Shown: positions 1 through 7,485 of the stretch, one piece after another | Layout of the letters: each line of letters opens with the position of its first letter | Numbering within the stretch: the first letter of the stretch is position 1 | Position numbers and translations under genes: made by a program | The notes under the pieces: model-generated | The model's database searches: none | Seen by the model: the letters and a program-made list of their open reading frames with translations, nothing else | Told to the model about the DNA's origin: nothing | Assembly: GCF_014132155.1 (NCBI RefSeq) | Contig: NZ_BLJQ01000001.1 | Coordinates: 496,001 to 560,000 of the forward strand | Length of the DNA: 64,000 nt | Direction of reading: 5' to 3' | Source of the DNA: Gluconobacter sp. Gdi | GTDB taxonomy: Bacteria > Pseudomonadota > Alphaproteobacteria > Acetobacterales > Acetobacteraceae

Positions 1-131
1 AGGGTGATCATTACGTTCCGGCTCCGCGGATCGTTGTCATGGATCCAAGTGCCCGTTATGCTGGCACGATCGATGCGACCGGCGATGCAGATGCGTTGAT
101 TGCCCGCCTTCGTCAGCTGTCAAAGCGCTAA
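1..131 (+). CDS. 3' end of an unidentified gene (partial), possibly SCO1/thioredoxin-fold
   Basis: An open frame enters from the left edge and stops with TAA at 129-131, directly against the ATG of the next gene. The 42 visible residues contain VVMDPSARYAGTID and end DALIARLRQLSKR. A beta-strand followed by a DP-x-G-type turn and a final helix resembles the C-terminal end of SCO1/SenC copper chaperones or other thioredoxin-fold proteins, but the stretch is too short to assign. The zero-base gap to the next gene suggests co-transcription. Coding status is likely; the family is a weak guess. Confidence 0.5.
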   Translation, partial: GDHYVPAPRIVVMDPSARYAGTIDATGDADALIARLRQLSKR

Positions 132-1781
132 ATGGCAATGCGTGTCCCGGCTTTTCTCCTCGCTCTTTCACTTGGCGTGGCCGGGACGGCGTTTGCTCAG
201 GAGCAGACACCTCCTGACTGGGACGGGCAGACGCTGGGCAGCCCGCACAGAGGTGGAACGCTTCGGCTTACCGCTGATGGTCCCGGCGGGACGTTGGACC
301 CGCAGGTTAATTACGGCACGCAGTACATGCAGGTGTTCGTCAATATGTACGATCCCCTGCTGACGTTTAGAGAGGCGCGTGGCCCCACCGGGCTGGAGGT
401 CGTTCCCGATCTTGCGGACGCCATGCCGACTATCAGCCCTGATGGGCTGACATGGACACTTCATTTACGGTCCGGTCTGAAGTTTTCGAATGGGTCGCCG
501 GTTCGTGTTGAAGACGTCGTGGCGTCTTTTCGTCGGATCTATAGGGTTGGTAGCCCGACGGCGGCCTCATTTTACGGCGGGATTGTCGGGGCGAAAGAAT
601 GCCTGAATGCGCCGGATCACTGCACGTTGCCGGGTGTGGAAGGGCGCCCAGATGGAACGATCGTGTTTCATCTGGCTCATCCGGATGGAGAGTTTCTCTA
701 CAAGCTTGCGTTCCCTCACGCAGTTATTCTGCCTGCGTCAGTGTCTGTGCACGATGTGGGGAATGAGACCGTGCCGGGCACAGGGCCTTATCGGATCACG
801 CATTACGATCCCGAGCATGGCATTGTGTTAGAGCGAAACTCCTACTTTCATGTTTGGAACCCACAGGCCCAGACAGACGGGTTTGCTGACCGGATCGAGT
901 ATAATTTTGGCCTCTCTGACGAGGCGCAGATCACTGCGGTCGAACAGGGCCAATATGACTGGATGCTCGATGCCAAGCCCTCTGACCGATTGGGTGAGCT
1001 CGGCGCGAAATACACCTCGCAGGTTCATATCGAGCCGTTGCTGGGGCTGTATTATCTGGCCATGAATGTGCACGAAAAGCCGTTCACAGATCAGCGGGTT
1101 CGTCAGGCTGTCAGTATGGCTGTTAATCGACATGCCATGACCATTTTGTTCGGTGGTGGCGCGATTTCCGAACCTCTCTGCCAGATGGTTCCACACGGCA
1201 TTCCAGGCGCTGATCTTGGCCTTTCATGCCCACAGGACCTGGAGAGAGCCAGAAAGCTTGTGCGTGAGGCCGGTGAAGAGGGGGCGACCGTAACGCTGGT
1301 GGTTCCCAACCGGGCCGTTGAGCTTGGGATGGGAACATATCTGCGAAATGTACTTCAGCAGATCGGTTTCAAGGCACAACTCCGTCCCATAACAGCTGGA
1401 CTGGCAGAGTCCTACGAACAGAATACAGCCAACCATGTGCAGATTAGTCTGTCTTACTGGTTTGCAGATTATCCCTCAGCATCGACGTTTCTCGATGATC
1501 TGTTTGGATGCGATAATTACCATCCGAATTCAGCCATTTCTCCGAACTTTACCGGCTTTTGTGACCAGCGTATTCAGAGCCTGTTCGAGCAGGCCAAGGC
1601 ACAGACCGATCCAGCCAAAGCCGCACCAATCTGGCAGGAGGCGGGGCATGAAATTATGCGGCAAATGCCGGGTGCTCCGATGATTCAGATGAAGACTATT
1701 GATTTCGTTTCGAAAAGAGTTGGAAATTATTTCTCTACGTTGCTAAGTCATGTAATATTTTCTCACCTTTGGGTACATTAG
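132..1781 (+). CDS. Peptide/oligopeptide-type ABC transporter solute-binding protein (family 5)
   Basis: This 549-residue protein starts with a signal peptide (residues 1-22, ending AFA before Gln-Glu), so it should be exported to the periplasm. The body shows the family 5 extracellular solute-binding layout: an early GGTLRLTADGP segment, the ISPDGLTWTLHLRSGLKFSNG block, a VPGTGPYRI block and a C-terminal half with YLAMNV and RVRQAVSMAVNR. Proteins of this family (DppA/OppA type) deliver peptides or other small solutes to an ABC permease. No permease or ATPase genes flank it here, so the ligand and partner are unknown. Its last 20 or so codons run into the AT-rich segment that follows, yet the ending SHLWVH still looks like a normal family terminus. 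Confidence 0.85.
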   Translation: MAMRVPAFLLALSLGVAGTAFAQEQTPPDWDGQTLGSPHRGGTLRLTADGPGGTLDPQVNYGTQYMQVFVNMYDPLLTFREARGPTGLEVVPDLADAMPTISPDGLTWTLHLRSGLKFSNGSPVRVEDVVASFRRIYRVGSPTAASFYGGIVGAKECLNAPDHCTLPGVEGRPDGTIVFHLAHPDGEFLYKLAFPHAVILPASVSVHDVGNETVPGTGPYRITHYDPEHGIVLERNSYFHVWNPQAQTDGFADRIEYNFGLSDEAQITAVEQGQYDWMLDAKPSDRLGELGAKYTSQVHIEPLLGLYYLAMNVHEKPFTDQRVRQAVSMAVNRHAMTILFGGGAISEPLCQMVPHGIPGADLGLSCPQDLERARKLVREAGEEGATVTLVVPNRAVELGMGTYLRNVLQQIGFKAQLRPITAGLAESYEQNTANHVQISLSYWFADYPSASTFLDDLFGCDNYHPNSAISPNFTGFCDQRIQSLFEQAKAQTDPAKAAPIWQEAGHEIMRQMPGAPMIQMKTIDFVSKRVGNYFSTLLSHVIFSHLWVH

Positions 1782-1786
1782 TGGTT

Positions 1787-2761
1787 ATGAAAATTCTTAG
1801 TGAAGACAATCCTGGAACCCTTGTTATTAGTGAGGGAAGAGTACCCCATGGGGCATACCAAGCAATTTACCACAAATTAACAAAAAAAGTAGAAAAGACA
1901 GAGAAAAAATTTAAAGGAAATTATAACATAGGGGCGAGCGATATTATCGCTCTAAATCAAAAAATAGAACAATTGCTTGTTCAGTATAAAGTTCAAGGAG
2001 TCCGATGTGAGATAACCCATGTCGCAAAAAAAAGCGCATCGAACTCTTTTTCCTCTATAGAAAAATTCACAAGGCATAATTTTCAGACAAGAGACATTAC
2101 ATCTTCTATAAATTACCAGTTTGATTTTTTAGTTATAATTCCTACAGAAATTTCTACATTAGATGATATAGCTCAACGATATAAGATAGATATTAATGCC
2201 ACTAGAAATGAAATAGACGATGATGATTATAGTGCTCCTTTTTTCTTGAGAGGATTTCGTGGTGAATCTACCATAAGAATGTCTCTCGAATACTCTGATT
2301 ATGCGGTAGCTCAGGCTCTGGAAAGTGTTATATCTGGATGGGTTGACTCTTTACCGAATAAAAAAATACCAACTCAAATAAAATTTTTCTTAAGTCTGGA
2401 AAAATTTTCCACATTTTATTTGGATAAATTTGCAAAAATACTACCTCTTTCTTCGGGATCTTATTTAATTTACGAAAAAAATTTTCCTATGAATAAAGCG
2501 TTATCTTTAGTTTTGTTCTGTATATTCATGTCCTTTCTTGGTGAAATTATAACGGATAAGTTGGTTTCTATATTTTACGAATTTCTATATAAAATAATTC
2601 CACGGTTGGATTTGGTTTTTACATTAGGGGATCAAGATTATATAGAAAATAAAAAAAATAAATGTTCTCGATATATTTCAATTATGTCTTTAGTATTTGT
2701 AGGGATTTTTCTTTCTATATTTGTAAATATTTTTTCATCGTTTATTTATGACAAAATTTAG
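1787..2761 (+). CDS. Unidentified AT-rich protein with two C-terminal membrane segments; probably transferred
   Basis: I do not recognise this family with confidence. The ATG at 1787 gives about 324 residues; TTG 1769 and GTG 1781 are alternatives that overlap the preceding stop, and no clear Shine-Dalgarno sequence decides between them. Base composition is roughly one third G+C, far below every neighbour. The first 230 residues look soluble and contain a segment rich in Ser/Phe (NSFSSIEKFTRHNFQTRD), a strand-rich part (YQFDFLVIIPTEI) and SDYAVAQALESVISGWVDSLP. Two hydrophobic stretches follow at about residues 235-270 and 295-318, so the protein is likely membrane anchored at its C end. A strong hairpin lies right after the stop. 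Composition, isolation and lack of operon partners suggest a horizontally acquired gene. Confidence 0.65.
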   Translation: MKILSEDNPGTLVISEGRVPHGAYQAIYHKLTKKVEKTEKKFKGNYNIGASDIIALNQKIEQLLVQYKVQGVRCEITHVAKKSASNSFSSIEKFTRHNFQTRDITSSINYQFDFLVIIPTEISTLDDIAQRYKIDINATRNEIDDDDYSAPFFLRGFRGESTIRMSLEYSDYAVAQALESVISGWVDSLPNKKIPTQIKFFLSLEKFSTFYLDKFAKILPLSSGSYLIYEKNFPMNKALSLVLFCIFMSFLGEIITDKLVSIFYEFLYKIIPRLDLVFTLGDQDYIENKKNKCSRYISIMSLVFVGIFLSIFVNIFSSFIYDKI

Positions 2762-2783
2762 TCTGGCCTATTAAGGCCAGACT
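2760..2783. terminator. Stem-loop between the AT-rich gene and purD
   Basis: A perfect 9-bp inverted repeat (AGTCTGGCC and GGCCAGACT) with a 6-base loop TATTAA begins at the stop codon of the AT-rich gene. The two flanking genes converge, and AT-rich sequence follows on both strands, so it could stop transcripts from either side. There is no uninterrupted U run on the plus strand. Confidence 0.6.
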
Positions 2784-2798
2784 AATGAAATATTTCAA

Positions 2799-4028
2799 TT
2801 ACAGGCCAATATCCGTACGGAAAATCTTGTCTTCCCACTGGATGGCTGACGCGCCTTCATAAGCAAGACGACGTGCATCTTCTGGCGTAGCAGCCTTGGC
2901 GCAGACTGTCAGAACACGTCCACCATCCGCGACAAGAACGCCATCGACCAGCTTTGTCCCAGCATGGAAAACCGAAACGCCCGGGACGGCTTCGGCGCGT
3001 TCGATGCCCGAAATGCGACCGCCCTTTTTCGCGGCATCCGGGTAGCCATTAGCAGCCAGCACCAGTGAGATAGACGCTTCGTCGGAGAAGTCGGCAGCGG
3101 CATGATCGAGATTGCCGTCTGCGAGAGCTGCAAGAATAGGAAGCAGGTCTGACTTGAGGCGGATCAGGAGTGCCTGCGCTTCCGGATCACCAAAGCGGAC
3201 ATTGTATTCAATCAGCTTTGGACCTTCGTTGGTCAGCATCAGGCCAGCGAAAATCACGCCACGGAAAGGCGTCCCGCGACGCACCATTTCCGCCAGCATC
3301 GGGCGGACGCTGAGGTCCAGCGCCTTTTCCTGAGCCGCGCGATCAAAGCCGGGTGGTGGGGACATGGCACCCATACCGCCGGTGTTTGGCCCCGTATCAC
3401 CATCGCCCAGACGCTTGTGGTCGCGGGCTGCGCCGATCAGAACGGCCTTTTCGTCCGAGCAGAACGCGAACAGCGAGACTTCTTCGCCCACCAGACATTC
3501 TTCAATGACAAGCGGCATGCCGAGCTTGCGAATGGCGTCTTCCGCTTCTTCGACACTCTGGGCGACGACCACGCCCTTACCGGCCGCCAGACCGTCCGCT
3601 TTTACGACGATCGGCGCACCGCGCCGTCGAACGAATTCAAGGGCTGGTGCCTCGTCTTCGAAGCGTTCCCATTTTGCTGTTGGAATGCCAGCGGCATCCG
3701 CAACGTCCTTGGTAAACGCCTTACTGCCTTCCAAAAGGGCCGCTGCCTTGGTCGGGCCAGCGCAGGGGATGCCAGCTTCGGCGCAGGCATCCGCCAGACC
3801 GACCACCAGAGGCGCTTCAGGGCCGGGAACGATCAGGTCGATGTTCTGCTCTTTGGCAAAGGCGACAAGCCCTGCAACGTCATCGGCTTTTAGCGGAACA
3901 AGCGTTGCTAGAGAGGCCATGCCGGGATTGCCAGGCGCCGCATAAAGGGCCGAAAGACTGGGCGAGCGCGCCAGACATGTTACAAGGGCGTGTTCGCGCC
4001 CTCCGGAACCGACCAGCAAAACGCGCAT
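2799..4028 (-). CDS. purD: Phosphoribosylamine--glycine ligase (GAR synthetase)
   Basis: The 409-residue product matches GAR synthetase, which ligates glycine to phosphoribosylamine with ATP in the second step of purine synthesis. The N domain begins MRVLLVGSGGREHAL and includes DLIVPGPEAPLVVGLAD. The ATP-grasp part contains VVKADGLAAGKGVVV, then the GDGDTGPNTGGMGAMSP loop, and FAGLMLTNEGPKLIEYNVRFGDPEAQ with the metal-binding Glu/Asn. The C-terminal PurD domain is present, and the length is normal for the family. It is transcribed away from xseA across a 77-base gap that must hold both promoters. Confidence 0.97.
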   Translation of the reverse strand: MRVLLVGSGGREHALVTCLARSPSLSALYAAPGNPGMASLATLVPLKADDVAGLVAFAKEQNIDLIVPGPEAPLVVGLADACAEAGIPCAGPTKAAALLEGSKAFTKDVADAAGIPTAKWERFEDEAPALEFVRRRGAPIVVKADGLAAGKGVVVAQSVEEAEDAIRKLGMPLVIEECLVGEEVSLFAFCSDEKAVLIGAARDHKRLGDGDTGPNTGGMGAMSPPPGFDRAAQEKALDLSVRPMLAEMVRRGTPFRGVIFAGLMLTNEGPKLIEYNVRFGDPEAQALLIRLKSDLLPILAALADGNLDHAAADFSDEASISLVLAANGYPDAAKKGGRISGIERAEAVPGVSVFHAGTKLVDGVLVADGGRVLTVCAKAATPEDARRLAYEGASAIQWEDKIFRTDIGL

Positions 4029-4105
4029 TCCGCTCTCCCTTTTTCATCTGCGGCTCCCTGAGATCAGGGCTTCGTCTGAAGGCGTGCGTAGCATAGACTG
4101 GCGCC

Positions 4106-5602
4106 ATGATGGAGAGTGATGCCGCGTCTGCACGCGGGAATGTGCCGCAATATTCAGTTTCCGAGATTTCCGGAGCCATCAAGCGCACGCTTGAGACCGG
4201 ATTCGGGCGTGTTCGTGTGCGTGGTGAGGTGACGGAACTCAAGCGTTACCCGTCCGGGCATATCTATCTGTCCCTGAAAGATGAGGGCGGAAAGATCTCC
4301 GGCGTCATCTGGCGTGGAACCGTTTCCCGGCTTGGCATGGCGCCTGAGAATGGTAACGAAGTCATCGCGACGGGCAAAGTCTCGTCCTATGGCGAGCGTT
4401 CCAGCTATCAGCTTATTATTGATCGGATGGAATTTGCGGGCGAGGGGGCTTTGCTCGCCAATATCGAGCGCCTGCGTCGCAAACTGCTTGATGAGGGACT
4501 GTTCGAAGCCGATCGCAAGAAGCCCATTCCGTTTCTGCCATCGCTTGTCGGTGTCGTGACGTCACGGTCCGGGGCGGTTCTTCATGATATTCGTACGACC
4601 ATTGAACGTCGCTTTCCCCGGGATGTGTTGTTGTGGCCTGTTGCCGTGCAGGGAGAGGGGGCTGCAGGCCAGATCGCTGCGGCCATTGACGGTATGGCGC
4701 AAAGGCCGCGTCGGCCGGATGTTCTGATTGTCGCTCGTGGCGGTGGCTCTCTTGAAGATCTTATGGCTTTCAATGATGAGCGTGTTTTACGTGCCGTCGC
4801 AGCCTGTCCCATCCCGGTTATTTCTGCTGTGGGCCACGAGACAGACACCACACTGATTGATCTTGTCTCAGATCGGCGGGCACCGACGCCAACGGCTGCG
4901 GCAGAAATGGCCGTGCCCTTGCGCTCTGAACTGGTCGCGGATCTGGCACATCGGACGGCCCGTCTGGCAGGTGGTTTGAGCCGCATCATGCAGACATCCC
5001 GGGCAAGGCTGGAGCAGGCTACATCGCGACTGCCAGATCTGCCGTCTCTTCTCGAAACGGCTCGGATGCGGTTGGATGACCGGAGCCAGCGCCTTGATCT
5101 TGCTCTTCCAGCCTTTGTCATGCGCGCAAGAAGCCGTCTGGATGCTCCGGTACGGCAACTGCCGTCGCCGGAACTGATTGTCAGCCGGGCGAGGGCCGCC
5201 CTGACGGCGCCCTCAAAGCAGCTTCCGTCACCACGTTTGCTGATCGAACGGCGACAGAGCGCTCTTCGTGCGTCAGAGACCGCTCTTGTCACGGCATGGC
5301 AGCGCGCGTCCCAACGGTTCCACCTTAGGGTAGAACGACAGAGACTGTCTCCTGAGACGCTCAATAGCGCCATCCGGCTTCAGAAAGCGCGTCTTGATGG
5401 GTTGGGAAGTCATCTGGAAGCGGTCTCCCCGAGGGCGATCCTCAGCAGGGGATATGTGCTCGTCCAGGATAGCAAGGGGCGTCCCGTGACCCATTCCGAC
5501 GCGGAACCTTTGAACGGACGTGTGGTTCTGTCTTTCGCTGACGGCCAACGTGGGGCAAAACTCGATACCCTTCTTACGTCCCAGGCCGATCTGGGTCTTT
5601 AA
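4106..5602 (+). CDS. xseA: Exodeoxyribonuclease VII large subunit
   Basis: The 498-residue protein is the catalytic large subunit of exonuclease VII, which degrades single-stranded DNA in repair and recombination together with XseB. The N-terminal OB-fold is visible (VRVRGEVTELKRYPSGHIYLSLKD), followed by the nuclease core with VGVVTSRSGAVLHDI, VARGGGSLEDLMAFNDE and PVISAVGHETDTTLIDLVSD. The long helical C-terminal half contains degenerate repeats built around QLPSP (three copies between about residues 350 and 385). Two adjacent ATGs occur; the first at 4106 is used here. No xseB gene is seen in this window. Confidence 0.95.
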   Translation: MMESDAASARGNVPQYSVSEISGAIKRTLETGFGRVRVRGEVTELKRYPSGHIYLSLKDEGGKISGVIWRGTVSRLGMAPENGNEVIATGKVSSYGERSSYQLIIDRMEFAGEGALLANIERLRRKLLDEGLFEADRKKPIPFLPSLVGVVTSRSGAVLHDIRTTIERRFPRDVLLWPVAVQGEGAAGQIAAAIDGMAQRPRRPDVLIVARGGGSLEDLMAFNDERVLRAVAACPIPVISAVGHETDTTLIDLVSDRRAPTPTAAAEMAVPLRSELVADLAHRTARLAGGLSRIMQTSRARLEQATSRLPDLPSLLETARMRLDDRSQRLDLALPAFVMRARSRLDAPVRQLPSPELIVSRARAALTAPSKQLPSPRLLIERRQSALRASETALVTAWQRASQRFHLRVERQRLSPETLNSAIRLQKARLDGLGSHLEAVSPRAILSRGYVLVQDSKGRPVTHSDAEPLNGRVVLSFADGQRGAKLDTLLTSQADLGL

Positions 5603-5647
5603 TGGTGAAGTGTCCGGGCGTGGCCCGGTTTGTGATCCGGAGTTCAC

Positions 5648-6013
5648 ATGCGTTCGTTCTGGTTGAGCCTTGTTGTCCTGCCTCTTCTGGCAGCTTGTGC
5701 GGAGCAGCCTTCCGCCACGTCTTCTCATGCAGCCGTGCAGGCTCCAGCCCAAAAGATTCCCCCGCAGGATTTTGCTCCGGGATTGGCCGAAGAAGCTCCG
5801 ACGGATGGTCATAAGGTGCTTCTGAATGACCCGTCTGCACCGTCAAATACGCCGCTTTGCGGGACAGCGCAGCGTGAAGCCAATCTGGCAGGATCAGCGC
5901 TCTATGCGCAGGGTTTGGCCACCACAACGTCGTCCTGCCCGCAGAATGCGTGTTTTGAACCTTTGACGGGAACGTTCATTGCGGCAAACGGTAACAAGAG
6001 CGTCTGCCGGTAA
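5648..6013 (+). CDS. Small hypothetical lipoprotein
   Basis: The 121-residue product has a lipoprotein signal with lipobox LLAAC, making Cys17 the probable lipidated residue; it should sit in the outer or inner membrane facing the periplasm. The mature part is Ala/Pro/Gln-rich for about 50 residues and then holds four more cysteines (PLCGT, SSCPQ, NACF, SVCR) that could form two disulfides. I recognise no named domain. It starts 45 bases after xseA and may be read from the same transcript. Confidence 0.75.
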   Translation: MRSFWLSLVVLPLLAACAEQPSATSSHAAVQAPAQKIPPQDFAPGLAEEAPTDGHKVLLNDPSAPSNTPLCGTAQREANLAGSALYAQGLATTTSSCPQNACFEPLTGTFIAANGNKSVCR

Positions 6014-6098
6014 AAGTTTTCCGGGCAGATTGAGCTGGCGCATTTCCCTATCATCTTCAGTGCTTTAAAGTGGATCTCACGAAAGAGTGAGGTTTGAC

Positions 6099-6452
6099 AT
6101 GACTGATGAGCTGAAATGTCCCAAATGTGGGTCGGAGCATGTTTATCCGGATGGGACTCTGTGGGTCTGTCCGGACTGCGGCAATGAATGGAACCCGGAA
6201 GAGGGCGGTCAGGCCGACGCTGGCGACGCATCTGCGGAAATCAAAGATGCCAATGGCAATGTCCTTGTAGATGGTGACAGCGTTACGGTTGTGAAGGACC
6301 TGAAGGTCAAAGGATCTTCGTTGGTTGTGAAAAGCGGCACCAAGGTCAAGAACATTCGTCTTGTTGATGCGACGGACGGACATAATATTGCCTGTAAGAT
6401 CGCGGGAATTGGCGCAATGAACCTGAAGTCTGAATTCGTAAAAAAATCCTAA
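6099..6452 (+). CDS. PhnA/YjdM-type zinc ribbon protein
   Basis: The 117-residue protein begins with a zinc ribbon ([11 protein letters not shown], then CPDCGNEW) and continues with the PhnA-type C-terminal domain ([27 protein letters not shown], then [11 protein letters not shown]). Proteins of this family were named after the phosphonate operon but are not needed for phosphonate breakdown, and their role is poorly defined. The start chosen is the ATG at 6099 with GTGAGG about 6 bases upstream; an in-frame GTG at 6087 would only add four residues. The gene stands alone with spacers on both sides. Confidence 0.88.
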   Translation: MTDELKCPKCGSEHVYPDGTLWVCPDCGNEWNPEEGGQADAGDASAEIKDANGNVLVDGDSVTVVKDLKVKGSSLVVKSGTKVKNIRLVDATDGHNIACKIAGIGAMNLKSEFVKKS

Positions 6453-6487
6453 CGGGTTACGCCATTTAGTTACATCGTGTGTGCTTT

Positions 6488-6524
6488 CATCAGCCTTCGT
6501 GAGGTCTCCTTGCGAAGGCTGATG
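6488..6524. repeat. Perfect 12-bp inverted repeat downstream of the zinc ribbon gene
   Basis: CATCAGCCTTCG at 6488-6499 pairs perfectly with CGAAGGCTGATG at 6513-6524 across a 13-base loop. It could end the preceding transcript, but no U tract follows on either strand. It lies 45 bases before the next start codon, so it would also be in the leader of the NmrA-type gene if that promoter is upstream of it. Confidence 0.5.
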
Positions 6525-6568
6525 CCGTTCTGGGGCATACGCCTTTCGGCAATACAGGGGATGTAGGC

Positions 6569-7420
6569 ATGTATGTCATTCTTGGCGGGACGGGCCATGT
6601 CGGCCGCGCTGTTGCACAAACTGTTCTGGCGGCTGGGCATGATGTCACGGTAGTAACCCGGCAGGTTGTTGCGGCCTCTGAACAACGCCACGCCGGCGTA
6701 GATTATGCGGCAGTGGATGTGAATGACACTGATACTCTGAGGGTGCTTTTTCAGAGGGCGCAACGCGTGTTCGTTCTCAATCCCCCTGCGGCAGTGTCTG
6801 GCAATACGGATGTGGAAGAACGCAAGACTGTGTGCTCCATTTTGAAAGCATTGCGGGGCGTTGCTCTGGAAAAGGTCGTCGTGCAATCCACCTATGGCGC
6901 GCAGCCTGGTGAGCACTGTGGTGATCTCGGCGTTTTGTATGAGCTGGAACAGGGTGCGCAGGCCCTGAACGTTCCGGTGTGTATTGTCCGCGCGGCCTAT
7001 TACATAAGCAACTGGGCAGGGGCGACGAGCGCTGCGAAAGCTACAGGAGTGCTACAGACATTTCTGCCGGCAACACAGGCGTTTCCCATGGTCGCTCCAG
7101 AAGATGTTGGAGGTCTGGCAGGTAAGTTACTGATGTCTGATGTTGAACAGACGGGCATCCACAATATCGAGGGGCCGGAGAGCTATACGCCTTCAGACGT
7201 TGCTGCCGCCCTTTCCAGAATATTAGGGCGCGCCGTCCAAGTGCAGGTCATTCCCCAAGAGAGGTGGTATGAGGCCTATCGCGGAAATGGTTTCTCGAAA
7301 GAAGCCGCGCAGTCTTATGCGAACATGACCGGGCTCTTTATTCATCAACATTATGACCGCCCTGCAGACCCCGTGCGGGGCTCCACAAGCCTTGAAGCTT
7401 GCCTGAAGCGTTACGCATAA
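6569..7420 (+). CDS. NmrA-family NAD(P)-binding oxidoreductase-like protein
   Basis: The 283-residue protein opens with a Rossmann dinucleotide motif (VILGGTGHVGRAVAQ) typical of atypical short-chain dehydrogenases of the NmrA/HSCARG group. Further family features are the VVVQSTYGAQ strand, YISNW near residue 150 and the late segment GPESYTPSDVAAALSRILGR. Members either reduce quinones or sense NADP(H) without catalysis; which applies here cannot be told. The start is the ATG at 6569 preceded by an AGGGGAT sequence. It converges on the RNase E gene with a shared terminator between them. Confidence 0.8.
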   Translation: MYVILGGTGHVGRAVAQTVLAAGHDVTVVTRQVVAASEQRHAGVDYAAVDVNDTDTLRVLFQRAQRVFVLNPPAAVSGNTDVEERKTVCSILKALRGVALEKVVVQSTYGAQPGEHCGDLGVLYELEQGAQALNVPVCIVRAAYYISNWAGATSAAKATGVLQTFLPATQAFPMVAPEDVGGLAGKLLMSDVEQTGIHNIEGPESYTPSDVAAALSRILGRAVQVQVIPQERWYEAYRGNGFSKEAAQSYANMTGLFIHQHYDRPADPVRGSTSLEACLKRYA

Positions 7421-7431
7421 ACCGGGCATAA

Positions 7432-7466
7432 AAAAAGCCGACCGGAAATATCCGGTCGGCTTTTTG
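7432..7466. terminator. Bidirectional intrinsic terminator
   Basis: The sequence AAAAGCCGACCGGA, a 4-base loop and TCCGGTCGGCTTTTT forms a perfect GC-rich stem with A and T runs on its sides. It lies between the converging NmrA-type gene and rne and should stop both transcripts. Confidence 0.92.
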
Positions 7467-7485
7467 TTGGGGTGAGAAGCGGATG

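Noticed and set aside
4995-5260. QLPSP repeats within xseA as a possible mobile or regulatory repeat
   Set aside because: They are degenerate protein-level repeats in the helical C-terminal region of XseA, in frame and without DNA-level identity.
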